From Saturnia japonica (lineage: Eukaryota; Arthropoda; Insecta; Lepidoptera; Saturniidae), in assembly GCA_033032175.1 (NCBI GenBank), contig CM065321.1, positions 12,980,501 to 13,044,500 on the forward strand: a DNA stretch of 64,000 nt, read 5' to 3'. Under the pieces are notes generated by a model, which was given only the letters and a program-made list of their open reading frames with translations, was not told where the DNA came from and ran no database searches. The position numbers and the translations under genes were made by a program. This document shows positions 54,603 through 64,000 of this stretch, piece by piece (within the stretch, counting starts at the first letter, position 1; each line of letters begins with the position of its first letter).

Positions 54603-55539
54603 CTAGTCCAATTAAGGCAGATAATTTCCAACAAAAAGTGTTAATAGATATCCGAGTTTGATTATTATAGCTGTGTAGGAATGAAGTGTATAAAAATAGG
54701 TTCTAACAACCTAAATTATTAGAAAGGAAACAAAAAACACGACTGAAAAAACAAAAAAAAAACACTTGACTAAAAAAATCTGTTTTTGCTTTTTATTTGA
54801 TTTTTAGAAATCGTATTTCAATATTAAATAGCCTATGTCACTCCTACAAATACCACGAATCTAACGACACCTCGTATGATAAAATCCATCAAACTATTTA
54901 GGCTACAGGGCTTGCCAAAGAAATATACATACATACTTACGTACATACATACGCTCGATAAACATAAGCCTCCTTTTGTCGCAATCAGGCAAAAATGTAT
55001 TCCCTTTCATTTTACATTCATACATTATACAATCCTGTTCAAGTATTAATCCTTATTAGAAACAAAAATACTTGGTGTAATAATAATACATGTGTCATAT
55101 TTAAAATGAAAATAAGTGTCATATTGAGCCTGTACTGTATATATTTCACAAATTCTTGTAGATCTTTTATCATAGAACATTGTAGCATGCAATGACATTT
55201 TATATATATACGCATCATACGCCAATAACAGTGCACTAAAAAACAGCGTAATTAAACTATACATACAAACTATACTTAATTAATAATGCTTTCAGTTATA
55301 TAATACGCAAAAAAAGGAAAGAATATGAAAGATGAATGAATTGATGATAGAACGAAATGATTAAATATATATTTCGAGTTGTATTTATGTGCAAACATGA
55401 ACTGGATAATACGTGACTAGGATAATGTCAGGCAATTACCTGATATTAATATTGCCAAAATAGACCGCGGGTAACGCATCTACACTTATAAAAACATCTT
55501 AGATAGCATAATATCATTGTGCCTCGGCGAAAGACATAT
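54603..55539. other. AT-rich DNA, no gene seen
   Basis: Three overlapping frames at 54995-55264 occupy both strands of the same low-complexity segment, and none shows a motif. Confidence 0.45.
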
Positions 55540-56110
55540 ACTTTTTTTTTTTTAACTAACTACACTGTTAGCTTAGGGGCCCTGAAGCCGCTGCGGCTTT
55601 AACAGCTTCACCGAACTTGGGGGGGCGAGCGCTTAGAGGCACTCAGCCGCGAAAGTTTTGGGCGATTCGCACGAGAGTGCCAGAGTGGCCGAACCTCGGC
55701 TCGGGCGGTTGTCGCGCATGCGAATAGGTCGCGATCTGGCTAATTCCCTACTCCTACGAATTCGAGCTACATAACATATACTCATATGCATGTTCCCCTC
55801 CTCCTGGGAGGAAGGAGGGAAACATGCGTATGTGTATTTAGTGATCGGAATGGTTTTTCTACACCAACTAGCGCATGACTAACTAGCGCAAAAAAAGAAA
55901 AAAATAGTTCCCTTACAGAACGCATCTACCTGTGTCGTGTGCACGCGTGTAATATTGTATGTGGGTAGCTAAGTGTTGCACGTATAGTGTCACTTGAATC
56001 GCGCGGGCGGTTGCCTGACCCAAGGGCTTCACATCGAGGAACGGACCTAGGCTTGGGTTGCCGCTAGAGAGGGTGGATGGCGGGTGTGCGGGAGCGAAGT
56101 TTTAAAAAAG
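55540..56110 (-). mobile_element. Jockey-type LINE, 3' fragment with end of coding region
   Basis: In reverse order it reproduces 16560-17160: the end of the frame (ACTTCGCTCCCGCACACCCG, CCACCCTCTCTAGCGG), the stop region CCAAGCCTAGGTCCGTTCCT, the GTTGCCTGACCC block, CACATACGCATG, the CCGAGCCGAGGTTCGGCCAC region, both hairpins (AAGCCGCTGCGGCTT form) and T13 at the left. The coding match stops at about 56100. It has no clear target duplication. Confidence 0.88.
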
Positions 56111-56146
56111 GCGTGGACCACGAGTCTTACGAGTATTGTGATTTTA

Positions 56147-56420
56147 TAAAAAAAAAAAAAAAAAAAAACATTATTTTCACCTATTGCAAACAGTTTAATC
56201 AGCGCATGCCGATAAAGCGGCCAAAAGACATATTAATTATTACAATTTTTTTTATACAACTACAATTACAATTCTACAAATAAATAAATCAATAATAACA
56301 ATAAATAAATACTACAATTTTTAGCATAGAATAATATTATATTCAGTGCATTATTTTCGTTTATTTCAATCAGTTTGGTCAGCGCACGCCATTAGGTATA
56401 TCAGCGAAACGGTATATTTT
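56147..56420. repeat. Poly(A) run and two diverged direct repeats
   Basis: A21-type runs at 56147-56168 precede CATTATTTTCACCTATTGCA, AACAGTTTAATCAGCGCATG, which recurs at 56350 as CATTATTTTCGTTTATTTCA, ATCAGTTTGGTCAGCGCACG, about 180 bp apart. These could be parts of an unidentified retroposon. Confidence 0.5.
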
Positions 56421-57276
56421 TTTTTACTTGGTTTACAAATGTAACTTTATATTTATTAAAATGAAACTTAATAAAAATAATACACAGCCTATATCCATCA
56501 GGAAGAACGTCACTTTTTAAAAAAATACCCCTGACATGAAAACTCATAAACACATTTTACCTCTTCAACAACAAAAAATTACAACAACAATTAACATAAA
56601 TAAAGTTAATATTGTTCATCTACAAATGTTCAGATAATACCTATTTTACTTCTATATACAATTCTTTGAACGATGAAATATCCGTAACTAAAATTATTCG
56701 AAAGTATCAGATATCCGAAATGATTTCATATCCTTAATTACGCAAACATTTTAGCTTCAAAGATTTTTTTTTTAATTTTTATTATCGTAGCAAAAATCGC
56801 ACTGGACTAAACTAATAAAAACTTCCAAAATGCATTTAGGTTTATTCAAACCATAGAATAAAAAACCAAATTATGTTTATTGCACTCATCTCTCGTTGTA
56901 GTAAAAAATATTTGAAGAATAATCCTCATAGTGGGGTTATTGGAACATTTACAGCTAGCCGTATAGTTTGGTTGCTTATTGTGTTGGTAATGCTTGTTAC
57001 GTATCGGCGCTTGCTAGGATACGGGTGTTTGGTTCAAGCCATACACTAGAAGATAAGAGTTCTAACTGCTTATCAGTTTTAGTCAGTTAAAATTTAAGCC
57101 AATTACCGGCGAGAATATCACCGCAGTGACAATATTAAGTAACAGGTTTAATAACGACATTTAAATATATTTGAATTTGTTTGTCAATTAGAAAAAGTGA
57201 TTAGACAAATTTAATAACTCTGCAACGCCTAGTGGCTGAAATTTAAATGACCACAAGATAATTATTACCCGAATTA
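56421..57276. other. AT-rich intergenic DNA, no gene seen
   Basis: Nothing recognised on either strand. Confidence 0.45.
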
Positions 57277-57975
57277 TCTATACTAATATTATAAAGCTGA
57301 AGAGTTTGTTTGTTAGTTTGGTTGAACGCGCTAATCTCAGGAAGTACTTGATGGAATGGAAAAAATATTTTTCTATTGGATAGCTCATTTATCTAAGTAG
57401 GCTATTGGTTATATAACATCACGCTACGACAAATAAGAGCGGAACATCAATAAAAAATGTTGCAAAAATGGGGTACATCTATTCTTTTTGGAAGTTTCCA
57501 TTGCGTGCGCTGCGTAAATGGTTAAAGTTATTCAACATTGATTTATGACGGAATTGTTTCTCTTAAAAATTTCTAAAAAAAGTCCGTCTATCTTTTAAGG
57601 TTGACCCAATATAACTTATTATATGGTAATAAAATTTGTTTGAAAATAATGCATTATTTGCGAAGGTGTTTTAATAAACATGCTATTAATCCTTATCGAA
57701 ATAAATACGTTATTTTCATTACAAGTATTTAATTTTGGACAATATTGACCTTTACATTATTTGACTTCAATGAATATCTTAGGAGATATCACAGTTTTAA
57801 AATAACTCCGCAGCAAAATAAAAATAAGTACCGCGCGTGCATTTTAGCGGAATTATGTGGCAGGCGGGCGGCACTTATAAATTTTATTGTAGGTGCCTAC
57901 GATAATTGTTATTTGTCTCTGCCTACGTCCCACTCTCTCTTATGTGACGCAGACGAAGTAGCGCAGGTCAGCTAG
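57277..57975 (+). mobile_element. Helitron-like non-autonomous element, subfamily 1, copy 1
   Basis: It begins TCTATACTAATATTATAAAG after A (57276) and ends CAGGTCAGCTAG before T (57976). The 5' part has TTGAACGCGCTAATCTCAGG. The middle has ATAACATCACGCTACGACAA and GGAACATCAATAAAAAATGT. The 3' part has GACTTCAATGAATATCTTAG and CACTCTCTCTTATGTGACGC. The reverse element at 62211-62940 shares the order. The 76-codon frame at 57745-57975 is a by-product. Confidence 0.78.
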
Positions 57976-58149
57976 TAAATTAATAAAAATGAAAATTTTC
58001 CCAACCCTGCTATAGCTGTTTCCTACAGTTTGACTTGTTTAAAGATATTCGGGCAACTCTCTATCACGCTTCTGAATATGTAGATATCCGAGTAGACTAT
58101 CGTTTTTCTAAATTGAGTCGTAGCGTAAAACTATACTACTTATAACCTT

Positions 58150-58262
58150 TCTCAATAAATAGTTTATTAAATGCAAAAATAATTATTGAAATCTGATGGG
58201 TATTTCCAGAAATTAACATATTCAAACAAACAATCTCTTGTGCTTTATAATATTAGTTTAGA
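58150..58262 (-). mobile_element. Helitron-like 5' fragment
   Basis: The reverse complement reads AAACTAATATTATAAAGCAC, AAGAGATTGTTTGTTTGAAT, then TTAATTTCTGGAAATACCCA. Only the 5' part is present. Confidence 0.6.
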
Positions 58263-58399
58263 TTGATAAGATTGGTTAGATTTTGTCAAATATCAGCACA
58301 ATGTTAATACTAGAAATAGAGATACATTATCCGTACCGTGTTTTAGACTTAGTAAGACTAGTAAAAGTTTTTTAGGTAATAGTGTGTTTCTATAATAAG

Positions 58400-58725
58400 A
58401 TTTCGAAACACATTACTGATTTGCCAGACAACAAGTTCAAGGACCATGTCAAGCGTGTTTACTGTCAAAAGATTATTATAAGGTGGATCATTATGTGAAT
58501 GATAGTGATGTCTGGAAGTGAATCCCTCTCTGTGCATCCACTAAGTTATTATTATTGTACCTGTTGTATTAACATTTGTTCAGTTGAAAAAAAACCTCGA
58601 TCGAGTTTCTTGCCAATTCTTCTCGATGTTTGGGATATATTTCGAACCAGCCGTAGTGTTTTGACGTTCATAAGTGCCTTCTTAGGACCTAAATCGAATA
58701 AAATTATTTTGATTTTGATAATTAA
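58400..58725 (+). pseudogene. LINE-L C-terminus and 3' tail
   Basis: Frame 1 gives HITDLPDNKFKDHVKRV. After a one-base frame change near 58460 the next frame gives LLSKDYYKVDHYVNDSDVWK and a TGA. This matches the LPLNKFKxxVKxxLLxKAYYxVxxYxxDxxAW ending of jockey/CR1-type ORF2. The 3' region then runs to GTGTTTTGACGTTCATAAGT, TAGGACCTAAATCGAATAAA, TTTTGATTTTGATAATT. It links the tails at 21680, 39560 and 50040 to one LINE family. Confidence 0.7.
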
Positions 58726-58730
58726 CTAGC

Positions 58731-58990
58731 AACTCGCCCTGGCTTCGCACGGGTATCAAAGTAATACATTTGACTCTAATGGTTTACACGGCGCACGCCT
58801 ATAAAGCTCCGTGTCGGTATGATTTGTTCCTGACATCTTACACAATCATCGTCATATTTCAACCAATTTACACAAAACCTGTAATGAATTATACATATAA
58901 ACCTTCCTCATGATTCACTTTGTTCATTGATAAAAACCGCATTAAAGTCCGTTCTGTAGTTTTTGAGTTTATCGCGTTCAGACGGACAGA
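58731..58990 (+). mobile_element. RTE-like SINE
   Basis: CAACTCGCCCTGGCTTCGCA, CGGGTATC is the typical head, and GAGTTTATCGCGTTCAGACG, GACAGACTTG the typical end. The tail is followed by short ATT repeats. Confidence 0.65.
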
Positions 58991-60306
58991 CTTGTAATAT
59001 AGTATTATTATTATAGTAACGCTACTTCTTATGACTTGGTTAACTAACGAGAGTATATCCCCAGGCGGCAATACAACACAATGCCGGTTCGTATCGAAGT
59101 TTCCTGCATTTGTTGGCTTCTACAATTGTCGCCGTGGCGGAGCGTGGAACAGTCGGCCGTCACTTTAATATGCGACTAAATTGCTTTCCATATGTTTAGT
59201 TACACTTTATTGTGATACTAAAATCGGTTGAACGTTGGTGCTAAATCTAACTGAGCGATTTTGCAAGTAAACTATCTCGATTCCAATATATTTTCTTTAA
59301 ATGAAACCGATTCTTTTCGTTTACTGTATATAGGGTAAGATTTTCAGCAAATTACAATCGCGAGTAAGAATGATAAGTTCTGCCTTAATTAAAGGACTTA
59401 GTGTCTGGAAGTTGTTTAACAACAAAATGTAAACTGTAAAATTTCATCCAAATCGTTGGAGCCGTTTCCGAGAATCCAATCACATCTAAACAGGTGTATA
59501 ACATTTAAATGGGTCAATGCGGGAAACTATAAGAGATAGAGAAGTATATTCAAAAGAACCATGACTTTGATTTTAAAGATAAGGAAAACTGCATTCATAA
59601 TTTTTCAAAAAAACGAGTCGGAAATCGAACCTAATAATTAAAAAAAGTAAGTAAGTATGTCATTTTATTACGATAATTGTTAGTGTAGACTGTAAGACAT
59701 AAATGTAGCTAGAAAACCGTGTGTCTAAAATTAAAAGAAAATAATGAATTTAATTATTTTGTTTTTAAATATTCACAATAACAGCCATTTTTCTATCCGA
59801 CCTGTACCTGTAACTACGCACTGGAATTATTGATCGTCATCCGGCTCATGGCATCCTTCTACCTAAATGTTTTCCATTTAAGAATAAATTTAAAATGCAT
59901 TTTGAAAAGAGCGTGGTGGTGTGTGGTGCTTTTCACCAATGAGTTCTATGTAATAATTTGCTTGTTATATTGAAAGAGAAAATAAGTCTTTTATTACTTC
60001 CAACGGGGTCCTTCGAATAACTTTGTTATAATATACACGAAGGGATCTTAAAATAGCTTGAATGAATGTCGGTGAACCAGGATTTGCATGTCTCCCTATG
60101 TGTTTACGCATATTTGCCCACTAATATCTCTCACTAACCACTGAAGTGATGCATCTAATATGCGGAAACTGGGGTGCATACGAAATTAACGGAACGTAAT
60201 ATATTACTTTGAAATTTATTACAATAGATTCAGTCATTGAATAGTTTTAAAATTAATATTTAACTTTATTTACTCTCACGTCAACAACATATTCACATAT
60301 TATAAT
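58991..60306. other. No gene recognised
   Basis: A GC-richer patch at 59060-59170 (CAATTGTCGCCGTGGCGGAG; GAACAGTCGGCCGTCAC) is unassigned. The rest is AT-rich. Confidence 0.4.
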
Positions 60307-60308
60307 TA

Positions 60309-61212
60309 GGGGAAAAGGGGGTAATGGGAGTCATTTAAGCAAGTATCAATAAAAATCTTAAGTTATTTGTTTCAGGTTTATTAATAGGCATATTTTTAAT
60401 ACTATATCTAATAATTATTAATTTCAAGCAGATTTTAAAATTTTGGAATTATACTTTGGTTATAATTACACTTGCAAAAAAAAAAAAAACAATTTTGACC
60501 CCATTGCCCCGATATGCGGGTAATGGTCATCATGTTAGACACTGAGAGTCAACACATTTACAGCACTTTTCGCACATATAGCTTTCTGCTGAATCCATCA
60601 GAAGCAGTCAGCGTGTGCCCACAATCCACACGAAGTGCACCGGCGTGGTAGTAAAACTCATTGTTGCTTCCAAACTCATCGCTTATCAAGGACCTATTGC
60701 TACTATCATTTGTATAGTCATTTTCATCGTCTTCATATATATTTCAGAAACTTATATCTGACCCTGTGGTGAAGTTTTTATATTGATGAACATGTCCCTT
60801 GGCCTTGCCTACAGATATTTACTTTGCTACTTTTTTTTTATTCAATGGGGACAACTGACTCCCCAAAATTCATAATAAACTTTAAAAAATCAATAAATTA
60901 ATAAATCGTTAAATATTTGACTAAAAATGTGTCACAACAACATTGTTTAGTAATTTACTGAAATAAATAAAAAGTTATGTTTTTAAGAAGGACTGAAATA
61001 ATTACACATAAGAAAAATTACATTAAAATCGCGGCAAATAACAATACATCCTTTTCGTGCAAACATTATGTTAATTAAAACGGTGATCAGGCGAGATCAG
61101 AGTGTAGTATATCCGATCATTTCACTTGATATTCACTCGTCAACGTCTTTTAGTTTTCTTCTTATTGTACTGACTACCATTACCAGCTGACCCCCATTAC
61201 CCTACTCTCCCT
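60309..61212 (-). mobile_element. Pogo-like DNA transposon remnant
   Basis: The ends are 25-bp inverted repeats with consensus RGGGARARKRGGGTAATGGG followed by RGTCA (60309-60333 and 61188-61212), and TA lies directly outside both (60307-60308 and 61213-61214). On the minus strand, broken frames give EDDENDYTNDSSNRSLIS, then RRCTSCGLWAHADC, then ESYMCEKCCKC. This looks like the acidic linker plus C-x2-C...W-x-H-x2-C...C-x2-C finger at the C-terminus of some insect pogo/Tigger-type transposases. The catalytic domain is missing, so it depends on other elements. The superfamily is inferred from TA and the finger. Confidence 0.65.
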
Positions 61213-61599
61213 TACCTACGTCTAAATACCTATTTATCAATGTTAAATACTAACTATTAACCGAACAATTTTTGTAATTATAATATTTGTAATTGGTTTT
61301 CGGAAACATTTCTGAAACTTTGTATTGAGCTAATGTTTTTCTTCCCAATAACTAATCTACCTAAAAAGATGTTATATCCAAAAAAAAAGATTGTGTGGTT
61401 TTATGAAACCACGGTAAAAGTGAAACTTTTTTTCACATTAACTAACAAAAACAAACGAAATAGCGAGCGCCTTTCACTTTATCCCTACTCCGCGGTCGAC
61501 TGTCACGCGACATGCAACACACAGACCAAAAAGTTTGAGACAATCTAACTTCAAAAATTTCTTTCTTGTTAGACGATTTAAGGGTAGACTTTGTCTCCT
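61213..61599. other. No gene recognised
   Basis: The 71-codon frame at 61333-61548 has no motif. Confidence 0.4.
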
Positions 61600-62150
61600 T
61601 GTGCGTGTTCTACTGTTAGCTTGTGTTCCGAGGAATTGTTAGACATGAAGCCAACGCTTACCTTCCACCATCGCATCGCTCGCCGTCGGTAGACAACTAA
61701 TCCTCAGACCTTAGAACCTAAATGCTCGCGGACATTTTACATTTTCTTCTACGAATGGATGCGGAATAAGCTCCCTACAGAGTCTCCCTCAGGAGACTAC
61801 AGTACGGGCTTCTTCAAAAGAGAAGTAAATAGATTTTTAAAGGGTTAGCAATGTGCATGTGATGATTCTGGTATTGCAAGCATCCATAGGTTGCGGTAAC
61901 TGCCTTCCATTATGCGGAGCGTATGGTTGTTTGCCATCGTCGTGATGTAATAAAATGGATACCGAGCCAAGTTCGGTCGCTGAGGGACTCAATCTTTAGC
62001 AAAACAATTGAATTAGGATTTTTTAAGCCGATTTTATGAGACTATAGCCAAGGCCAAGCTCCTATGCTTGCTACCATCTTGGGCCATATCATCACTTAAC
62101 ATTATATGAGATTGTAATTAAATATTAAAAAATTTTTTTTTTGTAAATAT
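61600..62150 (+). pseudogene. Jockey-group LINE C-terminus and 3' end
   Basis: Translation gives FFYEWMRNKLPTESPSGDYS, TGFFKREVNRFLKG, followed after a stop by weaker remnants. It compares with the usual WNxLPxxVFPxxYDMxxFKRRVxxFLKGRQ tail. The 3' end ATCTTGGGCCATATCATCAC, TTAACATTATATGAGATTGT, AATTAAATATTAAA is the typical LINE terminus. Dead fragment. Confidence 0.65.
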
Positions 62151-62210
62151 GTGGACAGCTTTGTTGTGTAAATAGGTACTATGTATGCTACTATTAAATA
62201 ATATATATTA

Positions 62211-62940
62211 CTAGCTGTCCCGCCCAACTTAGTCAGCGTCACATAAAGAAAGATAGAGTGGGTCGTAGGCACATATAATACAGTTCTAAAGGAGCTGCAA
62301 CTTTCTTTGTTTTACCTACGGACCCTTTGAGCACCATACGCCATCTCCTCCTCACAAGATCGCCCGCCTCCCACATCATTTCGCCTGATAAAAATGCGCA
62401 AGCAGTATTTGATCATTATTTAGCTGCGGAGTTCTTTTAAAACTGCGATATCTCCTAAGATATTCATTGAAACCAAATTATGTAAAGGTCAATTTTGTTC
62501 AAAATTAAATACTTGTGTTGAATAATGTATTTTCTCGATAAGGATTAATATGATGTTTATAAAAATATATATAATTTTATAACAAATTTTATTACCATAA
62601 AAAGGTAATATTGAATAAACCCTAAAAGATAGCCATATGCTGTCGCGAAATTATTTTAGAACTTTTTAAGAGAAACAATTTGGTCACAAACGGTTGTTGC
62701 GTAACTTTAACTATTCACGCAGCGCACGCAGTGGAAGCTCTCAAAAGGAACAAATTTCCCCCGTTATTGCAACATTTTTCATTGATGCTCCGCTCCTATT
62801 GGTCATAGCGTGATGTCATATAGCCTATAGCCTACCTAGATAAATGGGCTATCCAAAACAAAAATATTTTTTCATTCTAACTAGTACTTCTTGAAATTAG
62901 CGCGTTCAACCAAACAAACAAACTCTTCAGCTTTATAATA
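62211..62940 (-). mobile_element. Helitron-like element, subfamily 1, split by mariner
   Basis: On the minus strand it ends GGGCGGGACAGCTAG at 62211 with T next to it (A at 62210 on plus). The 5' part (AAAGCTGAAGAGTTTGTTTG, GAACGCGCTAATTTCAAGAA) runs up to 62940, where CTTTATAATA meets the mariner end. The expected last bases of its 5' end (TAGTATAGA on plus) are not at the junction and should lie beyond the mariner, outside the window. Confidence 0.75.
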
Positions 62941-64000
62941 CAGGGTAGGCCACAGAAAGGCGTACGATTTTAAAAACTCTCTTCCGTTTGAACCTTATGA
63001 GCAGGGGCTACGCCCATACGCTACGCTTCATGCGCTATGAAGCTCGGTTCTCGGAAATTTAGTCGCGATGGATCGCTTCACCGGAGCGCAGCGTGCATTC
63101 TGCGTTAAACATTATTATAAAAATGGTGATTCGTGCGCTATTGTTCGACGTTTATTTCGGCGTGAGCTTAAATTACATGACGTAAATCAGTGTCCGAAGG
63201 AAAGTGTGATTCGATCGTGGTTCAGAAAGTTCGAAGCTACTGGTTCGACTCTGAAACAGAAGCCTGGGGGACGCCCAAGGTCAACAAGAACGCAAGACAC
63301 ATTTGAACAAATTAGAGCTTCAGTTCAACGTAATCCTGGTTTATCGACTCGCAAGCGATCAGCTGAACTTTGTCGCATATAGATGAACAATTTGAATTTG
63401 CACCCGTATAAAATTCAACTTGTGCAGAAATTACTGCCAAATGACCCAATTTTACGGCGAGCTTTTATTGAAACAATTTTGGAACGCTTTGAGAGTTTCA
63501 ACAACATTCTATTCTCCGACGAAGCCCATTTTCACTTAAATGTGCTTGTTAATAAACAGAATTGCCGTTACAGGGCTGCAGAGAACCGACGTGCAAAACA
63601 TCAAAAGCCTCTGCATTCGCCGAAAGTAACCGTTTGGGCGGCCATATAAGCACACGGAATTATCGGACCCAAATTCTTTGAAAATCAACAAAGAAAATCT
63701 GTTACTGTAAATTCCGACGGATACATAGCCATGTTAAGGGGTTTTTTCTTTCCGCAACTGCAACAATTTGAAGCCTATAATCGTGCAACGTGGTTTCAAC
63801 AAGATGGTGCGACATGCCATACATCTAATGCTTCGTTGTCGGCCGTAAACGAGATTTTAGCTGGGAAACTGATATCGCGCCGAGGTGACACTATATGGCC
63901 GCCTAGAAGTCCGGATCTAACGCCACCGGACTTTTTCATGTGGGTATACCTGAAAAGTAGAGTCTACTCCATTAACCCAGCCTCGATTAACCAGTTGAAG
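62941..64000 (+). mobile_element. Mariner-superfamily transposon, left part
   Basis: It starts CAGGGTAGGCCACAGAAAGG right after a TA dinucleotide (62939-62940), as expected for Tc1/mariner insertion. About 125 bp of 5' untranslated DNA precede the transposase. The right end is outside the window, so the inverted repeats and target duplication cannot be confirmed. Confidence 0.78.
63068..64000 (+). pseudogene. Mariner-family transposase, probable DD41D type, inactivated
   Basis: One frame runs from ATG at 63068 to the window end with two in-frame stops, TAG at 63380-63382 and TAA at 63647-63649. N-terminal helix-turn-helix: RFTGAQRAFCVKHYYKNGDS, CPKESVIRSWFRKFEATGST, GGRPRSTRT. At the first stop the usual link to LNLHPYKIQLVQ is shortened (ELCRI, stop, MNN). 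The catalytic core has SDEAHFHLN (first Asp), PLHSPKVTVWAAI, FQQDGATCH (second Asp) and RSPDLTPPDFFMW (third Asp). Counting to the aspartate of PPDFF gives 41 residues between the second and third Asp, the spacing described for rosa-type mariners. Inactive because of the stops, but the catalytic residues remain. The C-terminus is outside the window. Confidence 0.85.

Overview
This window looks like a gene-poor, AT-rich stretch of insect nuclear DNA, most likely lepidopteran. The evidence for that is the mix of repeats: jockey/CR1-type and RTE-type LINE pieces, tRNA-headed SINEs, short non-autonomous Helitron-like elements, MITEs and mariner-type transposons. It is inferred from family resemblance because no search could be run. 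I found no convincing complete host gene, no rRNA, no CRISPR array and no free-standing tRNA gene. All tRNA-like boxes I see sit at the heads of SINE-type repeats. Nearly all real coding signal is mobile-element protein.

Layout. 0-8.9 kb: a roughly 150-bp tandem repeat, a LINE tail, two kinds of tRNA-headed SINE and RTE-like SINE copies in AT-rich DNA. 8.96-10.0 kb: a small non-autonomous LTR retrotransposon (TRIM-like) on the minus strand, with two LTRs, a primer binding site and a 4-bp target duplication, and with a LINE tail nested in one LTR. 13.07-13.94 kb: a probable hAT-like non-autonomous element. 15.86-17.16 kb: a 5'-truncated jockey-type LINE with a perfect 13-bp target duplication and 24 A residues. 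18-32 kb: SINEs, Helitron-like pieces and decayed RTE reverse transcriptase. 33.9-36.8 kb: a large uninterrupted reading frame (879 codons, minus strand) with reverse transcriptase and a C-terminal restriction-like endonuclease (R2 superclade). 37.5-49.0 kb: paired Helitron-like elements, SINEs and two MITEs. 50.6-53.8 kb: a broken CR1/jockey-type reverse transcriptase whose 5' end runs into a long inverted repeat. The loop of that repeat holds a possible decayed chemoreceptor C-terminus. 54-59 kb: SINEs, a second jockey 3' end and a Helitron-like element. 60.3-61.2 kb: a 904-bp element with 25-bp inverted ends and TA flanks. 62.2-64.0 kb: a Helitron-like element split by a mariner-family transposon that runs off the window.

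The elements form datable nests: a LINE tail in a TRIM LTR in a SINE, a SINE-like retroposon in an inverted-repeat arm, and a mariner in a Helitron-like element. The most autonomous-looking protein is the 34-36.8 kb reverse transcriptase/endonuclease, but it has no ATG near its 5' end and a degenerate zinc finger there, so it is probably 5'-truncated. I see no novel multi-gene system. The points most worth checking are the 52.5-53.8 kb inverted repeat, the shared two-hairpin 3' tail of the jockey family, and the R2-superclade element.
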